Of a DNA stretch of 64,000 bases, positions 17,447-27,742 are shown piece by piece; positions within the stretch are counted from its first letter, which is position 1; every line of letters begins with the position of its first letter. The notes beneath the pieces are model-generated. The model worked only from the letters and a program-made list of their open reading frames with translations, did not search any database and was not told the DNA's origin. The stretch spans positions 248,001 to 312,000 of the forward strand of contig NZ_CP049366.1 of the NCBI RefSeq assembly GCF_014058425.1, read 5' to 3'. Source of the DNA: Companilactobacillus pabuli (GTDB taxonomy: Bacteria; Bacillota; Bacilli; Lactobacillales; Lactobacillaceae). A program made the translations under genes and the position numbers.

Positions 17447-17548
17447 ATGAAAAAACATCCTTTGCTCGTGCTTACTGGTGTTTCCGTCTTAGCAACTGTT
17501 TGTACTAAGATGATCAGAAATTACAATGGTAAGAAATTTTTAAACTAG
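17447..17548 (+). CDS. Small membrane protein, 33 residues
   Basis: It begins MKKHPLLVLTGVSVLATVCT and ends with a basic tail (KMIRNYNGKKFLN). One membrane span is predicted. A good ribosome binding site (ACGAGGTGAA) is spaced correctly, and a palindromic operator-like site precedes it. The family is unknown and it is below usual length cut-offs. Confidence 0.5.
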   Translation: MKKHPLLVLTGVSVLATVCTKMIRNYNGKKFLN

Positions 17549-17667
17549 AATCACATTACTCAAAAATACAAAAATACAAGAATTAAAAACCATTCACACA
17601 CATTCAAAACAAAACTTAAATTACGTTAAATCAAGAGGTAGACATTATGAAAAATAATATGATGACA

Positions 17668-17692
17668 GGCTTGCGCAAGCAAGCCTTTTTTG
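17668..17692 (+). terminator. Terminator before yfhO
   Basis: GGCTTG (17668-17673) pairs with CAAGCC (17680-17685) around CGCAAG, followed by six T residues. Confidence 0.75.
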
Positions 17693-17761
17693 TTTGGCAT
17701 CTTTTTTGCAATTATTCGGTTTATCCCATATTATTTGGATAGTTAGTAAGGAGATACAAAT

Positions 17762-20302
17762 ATGCTTAAACGTCATGTCCGGTATTATCTTGGAGCGTTT
17801 TTTCTTAATTTCGTTATTATTTCGGTTATTTTTGCGTATTTTAAATTAGTGCCTTTTGGTAGTAACAATTTCTTGAGTAGTGACTTGGGAACGCAATATC
17901 TGACTTTTTTAACTGAATTGCGGCGTCAGTTAACATCTGGTAATCTGCATTTTTACTTGTTCAGTCAGTCACTAGGGGATAATTTCTTTCCTGTTATGAG
18001 CTATTATTTATTGTCACCCTTTAATTTGTTATTGGTCTTTTTTAGTCCAATGGGGATTCCGGCAGCGGCAAATATTATTATCATGCTGAAGATTTCTTCA
18101 ATGGGCGTGGCAATGGCTTACTTCTTGAAAGAATACTCACAAAAGATTAAATTTACCAATTATATTTTTACTCTAGCTTATAGTTTTTGTGGATTCGTAG
18201 CGTCATACTTTTATGATTTGATGTGGCTGGATGCCTTAATAATGTTACCTTTGGTAGCGATAGGCGTTATGCGGGTCATAAAAGAGCAAAAATATCTTCT
18301 ATATTATTGTTCAATTTTATTGGCCATTATCTTCAACTATTACTTAGGATATATGCTTTGTATTTTTTCATTATGTTTCTTTATTTATACAGGATTTGAG
18401 AATAATCTCTTCCGTCAAAATAATAAGTGGAAGATTATTAGAAATTATTTGATCACTTCAGTTTTGGCTGGTTTGAGTTCAGCAGTCGTCTTATTACCAA
18501 CCTTGGTCGGCATGATGAAAACGGGTAAGACTTCCTTTAATGTTATGAATTATTTGCCATCGGCTCGCTTTGGTTTGGAAGCTTTGACGGAATTAGGAAT
18601 CGGTGGGAATACTTTTGAACAGCGATTAGAACACGGCCCGTCAGTTTTTATGACCTCGACAATTCTAATTTTGTTGTTGGCATACTTCTTTAGTCCTCGA
18701 GTTAATAATAAAGATAAACAAAATTCTACATTCTTGTTAGGGATTTTGCTGATCAGCATGTTTGTGACAACATTCAATACTGTTTGGCATATGTTTCAAA
18801 ATCCAGCTGGTTTCCCATTTAGAAATAGCTTTATTTTTTCATTCGTATGTATTTTTATTGCCTATAAAGCTTTTGAGGCTGGTGTTTTCAAAGATAAGTC
18901 GACAATTATTAAATCCACTTGTGTAGCAGGGATTTTACTCTGCATTGGCTATTCGACGGAATGGCTGTTGCCAAAGATTATTGAGCGACTTGGTTTTGCA
19001 ATTCCAGATAATAATTACAATGGTTATTTCTTCTGGCTAAGTATTATTTGTATCATTATCTCCGGTGTGATTTTGCTAGTTCTTAATAGTAATAAAAAGT
19101 TCTTCGGCTTGTTGATGCTGATAATGATGTTTGAAATTGTGGCTAATTTTAATTCGGTTATCAGTACTGCGGGATTAGGTAATCAATTAGTTTATCGAGA
19201 GGAATTTAAGAAAGAAAATAATATCCTAGCTGATGTGAAGGCAAGAAGTCATTTGGGACATCGAATAATTGTCTCCAAATCTGGTTTGAATAAGGCCTTT
19301 CCGGAAAAATACAACAATTATAATGATCCGATTTTGTTCAACATCAACGGGTTAAGTCTGTATAGCTCCACTTTGAATCAAAAGACTCTGGAAATGATGA
19401 ATAACTTGGGCTACTACAGTATCAATGTTCGCCGTATCAGTTATTTTGGTGGGACAAATTTGACCAATGCCTTGCTGGGCGTTTATTATCGAGTCCGTCA
19501 GTGGGATAATCATTATTACGTCGAAGAAAATTATAATGCACCATCATTAGGTTTCATGGTCAATAAAGATGTCTATGGATACAAGATGAAAAATGGTCAC
19601 GCTTTGGATAACCAGGATCGTTTATGGCAGGCTTTGAATGGCAATAGTACCGAATATTTAAAAAATGCTACACTCAATAGCATGCAACAGACGACGACTG
19701 AAGGTAAAACGCTCTATACGTATCAAATGACTACTCGTGCTAGTGGTCCATTGTACTTTTATAAAACGCCGTTAAATTACGACAAAACTAAGATTTATGT
19801 TGATGGCAAGCGTGTCAAAACTAGTAATATGAATGTTTATAAGGCAGCTACATTGCGTTTGGGGCATTTTAAGAAGAATCAAAAAGTTCAAGTAAAGATT
19901 TTGACGAAGAAGATATTTGATTTGAATCCTGAATACTTCCAATCATTGGATCAACCGAAATTCTTAAAGTCCTTGTATAAATTCCAAGATAATTCCTTGA
20001 AAATCAGTTCTGACCTGAATCACGATACTGTTCGTGGAACCATCAATGTCGAAAAAGCAGGGCCAATGTTGTTCAGTATTCCTTACGATGATGGTTGGAG
20101 TGCCACAGTCGATGGTCAGAAAGTCAAACTTCATCAAGTGGTCGATAACTTAATGGCGATTGATTTAGACAAGGGACAACATAAAGTTGAATTGAACTAT
20201 CAAGTACCAGGGCTTAAAATTGGTTGGATAGTTTCAGTTGTGTCAGTTATTTTGTTTATCAGTTTTGAATTATTAAATTATAGAACTAAAAAATATAATT
20301 AA
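17762..20302 (+). CDS. yfhO: YfhO-family membrane protein
   Basis: The 846-residue protein has about 12-13 membrane spans in its first 480 residues (from RYYLGAFFLNFVIISVIFAYF), a large outer domain, and a last span near residue 825. The early acidic motif SSDLGTQYLTF after span 1 is typical of GT-C type YfhO proteins. In relatives these decorate lipoteichoic acid or other wall polymers with sugars from a lipid carrier. The outer domain ends in an IPYDDGWSATVDGQKVK motif common to the family. An AAGGAGATAC ribosome binding site precedes the ATG. It appears to be a single-gene unit. Confidence 0.88.
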   Translation: MLKRHVRYYLGAFFLNFVIISVIFAYFKLVPFGSNNFLSSDLGTQYLTFLTELRRQLTSGNLHFYLFSQSLGDNFFPVMSYYLLSPFNLLLVFFSPMGIPAAANIIIMLKISSMGVAMAYFLKEYSQKIKFTNYIFTLAYSFCGFVASYFYDLMWLDALIMLPLVAIGVMRVIKEQKYLLYYCSILLAIIFNYYLGYMLCIFSLCFFIYTGFENNLFRQNNKWKIIRNYLITSVLAGLSSAVVLLPTLVGMMKTGKTSFNVMNYLPSARFGLEALTELGIGGNTFEQRLEHGPSVFMTSTILILLLAYFFSPRVNNKDKQNSTFLLGILLISMFVTTFNTVWHMFQNPAGFPFRNSFIFSFVCIFIAYKAFEAGVFKDKSTIIKSTCVAGILLCIGYSTEWLLPKIIERLGFAIPDNNYNGYFFWLSIICIIISGVILLVLNSNKKFFGLLMLIMMFEIVANFNSVISTAGLGNQLVYREEFKKENNILADVKARSHLGHRIIVSKSGLNKAFPEKYNNYNDPILFNINGLSLYSSTLNQKTLEMMNNLGYYSINVRRISYFGGTNLTNALLGVYYRVRQWDNHYYVEENYNAPSLGFMVNKDVYGYKMKNGHALDNQDRLWQALNGNSTEYLKNATLNSMQQTTTEGKTLYTYQMTTRASGPLYFYKTPLNYDKTKIYVDGKRVKTSNMNVYKAATLRLGHFKKNQKVQVKILTKKIFDLNPEYFQSLDQPKFLKSLYKFQDNSLKISSDLNHDTVRGTINVEKAGPMLFSIPYDDGWSATVDGQKVKLHQVVDNLMAIDLDKGQHKVELNYQVPGLKIGWIVSVVSVILFISFELLNYRTKKYN

Positions 20303-20361
20303 ATGACTTGTAAAACAAAATATTAGAAAAATAGCTAGAATTATTTGCATTATTCTGGAGA

Positions 20362-20394
20362 TGTTATAATATTTTGGTATGAAGCGTTTACATT
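20362..20394 (+). promoter_or_regulatory. Extended -10 promoter and cre-like site of glpK
   Basis: TGTTATAAT (20362-20370) is an extended -10 box. ATGAAGCGTTTACAT (20379-20393) matches a cre site on the reverse strand with one or two mismatches, placed where CcpA binding would block transcription. Confidence 0.5.
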
Positions 20395-20403
20395 AATAAA
20401 TGA

Positions 20404-21921
<1,518 letters not shown>

Positions 21922-21950
21922 AAAATTCTGAACTTTAGTTAATGTAGTAT

Positions 21951-22116
21951 TCCGTCCTCCATAGCAAAGAAAATTTGGCTGGAACGTAGTGGGCACGATT
22001 TTGAGCTTTTGCATAAACCAAGTGCGCAAAATCTCAAAACTCGGCCTTATTCTAAGCAACAAGTTGCTTAGAATAATTTCACTACTGAGCCAATTTTCTT
22101 TGCTATTCCGGACTAG
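21951..22116 (-). repeat. Structured intergenic repeat, family 1, copy 3
   Basis: In reverse orientation it starts CTAGTCCGG and ends near GGACGG. The outer helix is AGCAAAGAAAATTGGCT with AGCCAAATTTTCTTTGCT, quite different from copies 1 and 2 but still fully paired. The second helix is GTAGTG/CACTAC. The inner hairpin ATTCTAAGCAAC/GTTGCTTAGAAT is shared with copy 2. It sits between the two glycerol kinase genes. Confidence 0.8.
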
Positions 22117-22218
22117 ATAGTAATTCTATTTTTTATTTCTTGAAATAAGGAGTAAGAAATATGATTTAGTCGGTAGTGACGAAAGATTAATGTTAACCTT
22201 AGTTTATTTAAGAATCAT

Positions 22219-22239
22219 AAAGGCGGAGACGCCTTTTTT
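22219..22239 (+). terminator. Terminator between the glycerol kinase genes
   Basis: AAAGGCG (22219-22225), loop GAGA and CGCCTTT form a compact hairpin ending in T residues, just before glpK2. The bases 22117-22218 hold only a short fragment resembling the repeat end (TTAGTCGGTAGT near 22165). Confidence 0.75.
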
Positions 22240-22257
22240 CGTATTTAGGAGTTAACA

Positions 22258-23763
22258 ATGGAAAAAGAATACATTTTAGCAATTGATGAAGGGACAACGA
22301 CGGCTCGGGCTATTATTTTTGACCACAGTGGTAAAAAGGTAGCTGTTGCCAGACACCCAATTCAACAAATTTTACCGAATCCTGGTTGGGTCGAACATGA
22401 TCCCAATCTGATTTGGAATGCTGTACAAACTACTATCGCTACTGCTCTGATTGATTCAGGTATTAAACCCGATCAGATCAAAGCAATTGGGATTGCTAGT
22501 CAAAGAGAGACAACTGTTGTTTGGGATAAAGAGACTGGTTTGCCAATTTATAATGCCATCGTTTGGCAAAGTCGACAAACTGTTCACTTGGCTAATGACA
22601 TGATCAAGGCTGGTTTCAAAGATGAAATTCATAAAAAGACTGGTTTGATTATCAGCCCTTATTTCTCAGCTACTAAAATTCGTTGGATTCTCAATCACGT
22701 TGAAGGTGCTCAGGAGCGTGCTGAAAAAGGTGAATTGCTCTTTGGAACTATTAATACGTGGTTGTTATGGAAGTTGACTGATGGGGCCAGCTTTATGACC
22801 GATTATGCCAATGCTAGTCGGACGATGTTGTTCAATATCAATACTTTGCAATGGGATGAAGATTTATTAAAGCTCTTTAATATTCCTAAAGCTATGTTGC
22901 CAGAAGTTAAATCGAATTCAGAAGTATTTGGAATAACTAAAAATTATCAATTTTATGGTTCGGAAATTCCAATTTCTGGGATGACTGGTTCTCAACAAGC
23001 CTCACTCTTTGGTCAAATGGCCTTTGAAAAGGGAATGGTCAAAAATACTTACGGAACTGGTGCTTTTGCGGTCATGAATACCGGTGACAAACCAGCTTTA
23101 TCCGATAATAATTTGTTAACGACGATTGCTTACGGTATCAACGGTGAAATCAAGTATGCCTTAGAAGGTAGTGTATTCGTGGCTGGAGCGGCGTTACAGT
23201 GGTTGCGTGATGATATGCGTTTGATCAACAATACTCCGCAAACTTCAGATTATGCAAAAGATTCAACCGATCATGATGAAGTTTATGTCGTTCCAGCTTT
23301 TGCCGGTTTGGGTGCACCTTATTGGGATAACCAAGCACACGGTACGATGTTTGGAATTACTCGTGGCACAACTGATAAGGACTTGGTCAAAGCGACGTTG
23401 CAGGCGATTGCATATCAAACGAAAGATATCATTGAAACGATGAGTTCTGATGCTAAGATGCCAATTGAAGTCTTAAAAGTCGACGGAGCAGCATCTGCCA
23501 ATGATTACTTGATGCAATTTCAAGCTGATATTTTAGGGATTTCTCTCCAGCGTTCATCAGAATTGGAAACCACTTCATTAGGAGTTGCTTTTATGGCTGG
23601 TTTAGGAATTGGTTTCTGGAAAGATATCGACGATATTAAGAAGAACTATCAAACTGGTAAGATGTATCAACCAAAAATGAAAGAATCTCTTAGAAATGAT
23701 CTTTATGATGGCTGGAAAGAGGCTGTTAAAGCAACAATGGCCTTCAAACATAACGCTAAATAA
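22258..23763 (+). CDS. Glycerol-kinase paralogue lacking key residues
   Basis: The 501-residue protein is close to the upstream GlpK over its whole length without gaps up to residue 300. Several functional positions differ. Asp245, the catalytic base, is Ser ([12 protein letters not shown]). The HPr-phosphorylated His231 is Gln (NYQFYGSE). The VDGGAANN motif is [11 protein letters not shown]-site and QRE motifs remain. The frame is intact and codon use is normal, so it is not a decaying pseudogene. I infer a changed substrate, reduced activity or a regulatory role. It has its own AGGAG ribosome binding site and is separated from glpK by a repeat and a terminator. Confidence 0.85.
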   Translation: MEKEYILAIDEGTTTARAIIFDHSGKKVAVARHPIQQILPNPGWVEHDPNLIWNAVQTTIATALIDSGIKPDQIKAIGIASQRETTVVWDKETGLPIYNAIVWQSRQTVHLANDMIKAGFKDEIHKKTGLIISPYFSATKIRWILNHVEGAQERAEKGELLFGTINTWLLWKLTDGASFMTDYANASRTMLFNINTLQWDEDLLKLFNIPKAMLPEVKSNSEVFGITKNYQFYGSEIPISGMTGSQQASLFGQMAFEKGMVKNTYGTGAFAVMNTGDKPALSDNNLLTTIAYGINGEIKYALEGSVFVAGAALQWLRDDMRLINNTPQTSDYAKDSTDHDEVYVVPAFAGLGAPYWDNQAHGTMFGITRGTTDKDLVKATLQAIAYQTKDIIETMSSDAKMPIEVLKVDGAASANDYLMQFQADILGISLQRSSELETTSLGVAFMAGLGIGFWKDIDDIKKNYQTGKMYQPKMKESLRNDLYDGWKEAVKATMAFKHNAK

Positions 23764-23798
23764 TAAGAACCTATATTAAAAGGCTCTTATTTTTTTTT
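23762..23798 (+). terminator. Terminator of the glpK paralogue
   Basis: AATAAGAACC pairs with GGCTCTTATT, followed by nine T residues. The stop codon overlaps the 5' arm. Confidence 0.8.
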
Positions 23799-23906
23799 GC
23801 CTATATATAAGGCTTTGAGAACTGTTTATTAAAAAATGCTTTGACACTTTTGATTTGTAAGTTTAATATTAATGTATTATTTGTGTAATGTGAGGAGAAT
23901 TTTTTA

Positions 23907-25382
23907 ATGGACGAAAAGAAAGACCGAGGATTTTTCGGTCAACCGATAGGGTTACGTACATTATTCCTAACTGAATTTTGGGAAAGATTCAGTTACTATG
24001 GTATGCGTGCCATTTTGCTATTCTACATGTACTATGCTGTAACAAAGGGCGGACTTGGTATGGACCGTACCACTGCAGCATCTGTCATGTCTATCTACGG
24101 TTCACTAGTTTATATGTCTAGTGTGCTTGGTGGATTTATCAGTGATAGACTTTTGGGACCTAGAAGAACTGTCTTCTGGGGTGGTGTCTTGATCATGTTT
24201 GGTCATATCGTATTGTCACTCCCAATGGGCGAAACTGGTTTGTTTGTATCAATTGGACTTATTGTTATTGGTACTGGTTTATTGAAGCCAAACGTATCTG
24301 AAATGGTTGGTGGATTGTATACCGAAGGAGATCCAAGACGTGATTCTGGTTTCAGTATTTACGTTATGGGTATCAACTTGGGTTCACTTGTTGCTCCACA
24401 AGCCGTTACAACGATGTGGAATCACTTTAATTTCCATGCTGGTTTCTCATTAGCTGCTATTGGTATGTTCTTAGGATTAGTAGTTTACTGGTGGGATGGT
24501 CGTAAGTACCTTCCTAAAGAAAGTTTACAAGCACCAGATCCAATTACTGATGCTGAACGTAGTAAATTCTACAAACGTGTCATCATTGGTGTAATTGCAC
24601 TTGTTGTTATTGTTGTAATTATGATGATTATGAATGCTTTCACAGTTGACAACTTTATTACTATCTTGAGTATCTTGGGTATCGCTTTGCCTGTTGGTTA
24701 CTTCGTAATGATGCTAACAAGTAAAAAGGTTACAAAGATCGAAAGATCACGTGTATTTGCTTATATTCCATTGTTCATCGCTGCTGCAATTTTCTGGGCA
24801 ATTGAAGAACAAGGCTCTGTTGTTTTGGCACTTTTCGCTGCTGAACAAACTCAATTAAACTTTGCTGGTTTGCATTTGTCAGCTCCACAATTCCAAATGC
24901 TTAACCCATTCTTCATCATTATCTATACACCATTCTTTGCATGGTTATGGATTAAATTGGCTAAACGTCAACCATCATCACCATCTAAGTTCTGGATGGG
25001 GTTAGTTGCTACAGCCATTTCATACTTTGTTTTGATTATTCCTTTGATTGGCTTAGCTCCCGGTGGCAAAGTTAGTCCACTATGGCTAGTTCTAAGTTGG
25101 GGTATCATTGAAATTGGTGAAATGTTGATTTCTCCAGTTGGTTTGTCAGCCACAACAAAACTTGCTCCTAAGGCCTTCAGAGGTCAAATGATGAGTATGT
25201 GGTTCCTAGCTGATTCAGCTGGACAAGCTGCCAATGCTCAATTAGTTAAGTTATTCGAACCAGGAAACCCACAAAATGAAATGATGTTCTTCGGTGTAAC
25301 TGGTATCGTTACATTAGTTGCCGCAGTTATCTTGATTATGTTTGTACCTAAGATCAAGAAATTGATGGCCGGTGTTAACTAA
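23907..25382 (+). CDS. dtpT: Di-/tripeptide transporter (POT family)
   Basis: The 491-residue proton-coupled oligopeptide transporter has about 14 spans. The signature FFLTEFWERFSYYGMRAILL at the start and the EQQ-type and NPFFIIIYTPFF segments in the C-terminal half mark the POT/PTR family. It imports di- and tripeptides, a main nitrogen source for lactobacilli. A GAGGAGA ribosome binding site precedes it, and it has its own terminator, so it is probably monocistronic. Confidence 0.94.
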   Translation: MDEKKDRGFFGQPIGLRTLFLTEFWERFSYYGMRAILLFYMYYAVTKGGLGMDRTTAASVMSIYGSLVYMSSVLGGFISDRLLGPRRTVFWGGVLIMFGHIVLSLPMGETGLFVSIGLIVIGTGLLKPNVSEMVGGLYTEGDPRRDSGFSIYVMGINLGSLVAPQAVTTMWNHFNFHAGFSLAAIGMFLGLVVYWWDGRKYLPKESLQAPDPITDAERSKFYKRVIIGVIALVVIVVIMMIMNAFTVDNFITILSILGIALPVGYFVMMLTSKKVTKIERSRVFAYIPLFIAAAIFWAIEEQGSVVLALFAAEQTQLNFAGLHLSAPQFQMLNPFFIIIYTPFFAWLWIKLAKRQPSSPSKFWMGLVATAISYFVLIIPLIGLAPGGKVSPLWLVLSWGIIEIGEMLISPVGLSATTKLAPKAFRGQMMSMWFLADSAGQAANAQLVKLFEPGNPQNEMMFFGVTGIVTLVAAVILIMFVPKIKKLMAGVN

Positions 25383-25401
25383 AAAATCGTATATTAAACT
25401 A

Positions 25402-25428
25402 AGTCATAACTTCGGTTATGGCTTTTTT
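25402..25428 (+). terminator. Terminator of dtpT
   Basis: GTCATAAC, tetraloop TTCG, GTTATGGC, then six T residues. Confidence 0.9.
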
Positions 25429-25461
25429 GTTTTCTGACGAAAAAATATTTAAAATTCTTTA

Positions 25462-25476
25462 TGAAATCGTTTACAA
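25462..25476 (+). promoter_or_regulatory. cre box before a micropeptide gene
   Basis: TGAAATCGTTTACAA is a perfect match, on the reverse strand, to the consensus WTGNAANCGNWNNCW. It is 35 bp before the small secreted peptide gene. CcpA control is inferred. Confidence 0.6.
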
Positions 25477-25511
25477 TATTGATATAAACATTTGTAGAGG
25501 AGCGAGTGTTC

Positions 25512-25658
25512 ATGAGGAAGAAAATCGAGCTGTTGATTCTTAGTTTCATCGCAGCACTAGCAATAGTCTTGGGAATTGCCCAAACTACCAAAGCTGTACA
25601 GATTAATAATGATCAAAAAGTTGTTACCTTGAGCGTAAGTCGGGTAGCAACTTTTTGA
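25512..25658 (+). CDS. Small secreted or membrane peptide, 48 residues
   Basis: The product starts MRKKIELLILSFIAALAIVL, a clear signal-type segment, with a possible cleavage after TTKA that leaves about 20 residues. The GAGGAG ribosome binding site is 9 bp upstream. The last 12 codons overlap the terminator hairpin, and the stop lies inside its T run. A perfect cre box lies upstream. The family is not recognised. It could be a secreted signalling peptide or a membrane micropeptide. Confidence 0.55.
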   Translation: MRKKIELLILSFIAALAIVLGIAQTTKAVQINNDQKVVTLSVSRVATF

Positions 25659-25665
25659 TTTTTGA
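25616..25665 (+). terminator. Terminator overlapping the micropeptide gene
   Basis: AAAAGTTGTTACC pairs with GGGTAGCAACTTTT across a 12-nt loop; T residues follow. Confidence 0.8.
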
Positions 25666-25737
25666 TATAAAAATACTTCTATTTGGGGCTATAATAATCC
25701 AAATGAAAAGGCTAACAATCATAGAAGGGGTGATTTT

Positions 25738-27324
25738 ATGAAGAAATTAGTTAAAACTTTAATTTATAGTTTAGCTGTTTTTATTGGAATTTTCGGTATG
25801 GGGCAGTTGAATGTTTTGGCTGACGATTCTGATCAAAATTCTACTGGTACCACGACAGGTGAACAGAGTGAATCTCTTAATGTCGATGAACAAAAATGGG
25901 GAGATAATGCCTCTTGGTCGATTAAAGATGATGTGCTTTATTTAAATGGTACTGAAATATCTGATAATGAAAAGGGAGATCTCACAGTTCCGTGGTCTCA
26001 ATATTATGAACAAATTAAAAAGGTTGTAATTAATTCTGATAATAATAGTAAATTACTACTTCCAAGTAATTCTAGTTATTTATTTGCAAATATGACGAAT
26101 GTAACTGAAATTGGTGGGCTTAATAAGTTGGATGTGTCTAAAGTTGATAGTTTTGAAGGGATGTTTGCAGAAGATAATTTTCTTCTTAATATAGACTTAA
26201 GTAGTTTTGAGCCTAATCAGGAAAAAGAGTTAAATCTTTCAAAGATGTTTAATGATGATTTTCGTTTGCATGAGGTAGATATAAGCAAATTTACGAATTC
26301 GAATGACAATATAAAAAATATATTTTATAAAACTAATCGATTGTATCAAATTAAGATTTCTGGTTTGGATTTTTCCAAGGATTCAGGTCTTGATGTGGAT
26401 TCATGGATAAACCCAAATGATGAAAAAGAAAATCAAGCAGAATATCCACAGGGTGGAACAGATGTTAGTACTTGGAATTTGAAAGTAAGTGAAAAAAATA
26501 TGAGTGAGACCTTTTTTACTTTCGGATTGTATTCTAATAAAAGTGTTACGTTAAATAGTGATGACTTAGAGGATTCTGAACCTTCAGGAGATTATAGTTC
26601 TATGCTTGCTTCTGATTTTTCGGGAGAAAAGCTTTTTATGGGAGCATTAACAATTAAAAAGAGTGTTTTTTCTTATGTAGGGCAAACCATAACAATTCAG
26701 GCTCCAAGTATTTCCGGATATACGGCAAATCCTAATACGGTCAAAATAAAATTAAAGACATTTAATGGGGATCCTAATAAGATTGGTGCATATGTGTTAG
26801 ACGTGTCAAAAAGTGAAAAATCTTTTGCGGTTATTCAAAATGGGAATAGAATGGAAAATAATTACACAATTTACTACACTAAAAATCCGTCCGCACCAAC
26901 AGTAACTTCCAAATTCACACACAAACTTCAAACCTTAACCACATACCCAGATCAAGATTCTGCCGACATTTATGATGAAGATGGTAACCTAAGTAAAACT
27001 GTTGCTCTTTCACCAAACTCAAATTGGCAAACCGACGAGTACATGACTATTAAAGGCGAGAAGTACTACCGTGTAGCAACTAATGAATTCGTCAAAGCTT
27101 CTGATATTTACCTATACAAGGATAAAGATTCAGTAGTTAGAACTCACGATGGAGCTGACTATATCTCGCTAGATAATTCTCACGGCGATACAGTAACCAA
27201 TCGTGCTTTAGCTGTCAAAACTGATTGGAAAATTGATAAAGTAATTAAAATTAATAATGAAGATTATTATCGTGTAGCGACAAATGAGTTCGTAAAAGCC
27301 GATAATGTCGACGTTATAAGGTAG
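25738..27324 (+). CDS. Secreted BspA-like surface protein with SLAP-like repeats
   Basis: The 528-residue protein has a signal peptide (MKKLVKTLIYSLAVFIGIFG). Residues about 95-270 form a BspA-type leucine-rich region of the DUF285 kind (NKLDVSKVDSFEGMF, LNLSKMFNDDFRLHEVDISKF). A MucBP-like strand region follows. The C-terminus has two SLAP-like wall-binding repeats, each ending in YYRVATNEFVKA. The same repeat recurs in five proteins between 41.6 and 51.6 kb. Attachment to wall polymers and interaction with surfaces are inferred. The start has AGAAGGGG at a good distance. Confidence 0.8.
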   Translation: MKKLVKTLIYSLAVFIGIFGMGQLNVLADDSDQNSTGTTTGEQSESLNVDEQKWGDNASWSIKDDVLYLNGTEISDNEKGDLTVPWSQYYEQIKKVVINSDNNSKLLLPSNSSYLFANMTNVTEIGGLNKLDVSKVDSFEGMFAEDNFLLNIDLSSFEPNQEKELNLSKMFNDDFRLHEVDISKFTNSNDNIKNIFYKTNRLYQIKISGLDFSKDSGLDVDSWINPNDEKENQAEYPQGGTDVSTWNLKVSEKNMSETFFTFGLYSNKSVTLNSDDLEDSEPSGDYSSMLASDFSGEKLFMGALTIKKSVFSYVGQTITIQAPSISGYTANPNTVKIKLKTFNGDPNKIGAYVLDVSKSEKSFAVIQNGNRMENNYTIYYTKNPSAPTVTSKFTHKLQTLTTYPDQDSADIYDEDGNLSKTVALSPNSNWQTDEYMTIKGEKYYRVATNEFVKASDIYLYKDKDSVVRTHDGADYISLDNSHGDTVTNRALAVKTDWKIDKVIKINNEDYYRVATNEFVKADNVDVIR

Positions 27325-27331
27325 TTAAAAA

Positions 27332-27362
27332 GATGAATCTGAAAATGATTCATCTTTTTTTG
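27332..27362 (+). terminator. Terminator of the BspA-like gene
   Basis: AGATGAATC pairs with GATTCATCT, followed by a T run. Confidence 0.85.
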
Positions 27363-27435
27363 CAAAAAACTCTTGAAATGGTCTGTTATTTTCGGTAATA
27401 TAATTAAGTCGGATAAAGACATGTGGTAAACACAT

Positions 27436-27518
27436 GGAGGGGTAGCGAAGTCTGGCTAAACGCGGCGGACTGTAAATCCGCTCCTTCGGGTTCGGTGGTT
27501 CGAATCCACTCCCCTCCA
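27436..27518 (+). tRNA. tRNA-Tyr (GTA)
   Basis: Acceptor GGAGGGG (27436-27442) pairs with CCCCTCC (27511-27517). The anticodon loop is CTGTAAA, and a long variable arm typical of bacterial tRNA-Tyr is present (CTCCTTCGGGTTCG region). Confidence 0.95.
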
Positions 27519-27523
27519 TTCAT

Positions 27524-27595
27524 TGGGTTATAGCCAAGCGGTAAGGCAACGGGTTTTGATCCCGTCATGCGCTGGTTCGAATCCAGCTAACCCAA
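27524..27595 (+). tRNA. tRNA-Gln (TTG)
   Basis: Acceptor TGGGTTA (27524-27530) pairs with TAACCCA (27588-27594). The anticodon loop is TTTTGAT, and the T-arm GGTTCGAATCC is present. It is 5 bp after tRNA-Tyr, so the two are co-transcribed. Confidence 0.95.
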
Positions 27596-27610
27596 TTTAT
27601 TTACCAGTTA

Positions 27611-27648
27611 GTCGTCAACAAGAATAAACTTGTTTGACGGCTTTTTTT
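27611..27648 (+). terminator. Terminator of the tRNA pair
   Basis: CGTCAACAAG pairs with CTTGTTTGACG, then seven T residues. Confidence 0.85.
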
Positions 27649-27659
27649 ATTCCACAAAG

Positions 27660-27683
27660 AAAAAACACCGACGATTGTCGATG
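27660..27683 (-). terminator. Terminator of pnuC
   Basis: On the minus strand CATCGAC pairs with GTCGGTG around AATC, followed by six T residues. Confidence 0.75.
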
Positions 27684-27686
27684 CTT

Positions 27687-27701
27687 AAGTGACTACACGA
27701 T
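27687..27701 (+). repeat. 15-bp inverted repeat flanking pnuC, downstream side
   Basis: AAGTGACTACACGAT here is the exact reverse complement of 28593-28607 on the other side of pnuC. It sits just before the pnuC terminator. Confidence 0.8.
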
Positions 27702-27742
27702 GGATAATTGCTTTTTGACGGTTATATTAAATGTTTCAAATA

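Noticed and set aside
17647-17742. 31-codon frame with an AGAGG ribosome binding site upstream of yfhO
   Set aside because: Most of it covers a strong terminator hairpin and its T run, and the encoded sequence has no signal or domain. It could be a leader peptide but there is no positive evidence.
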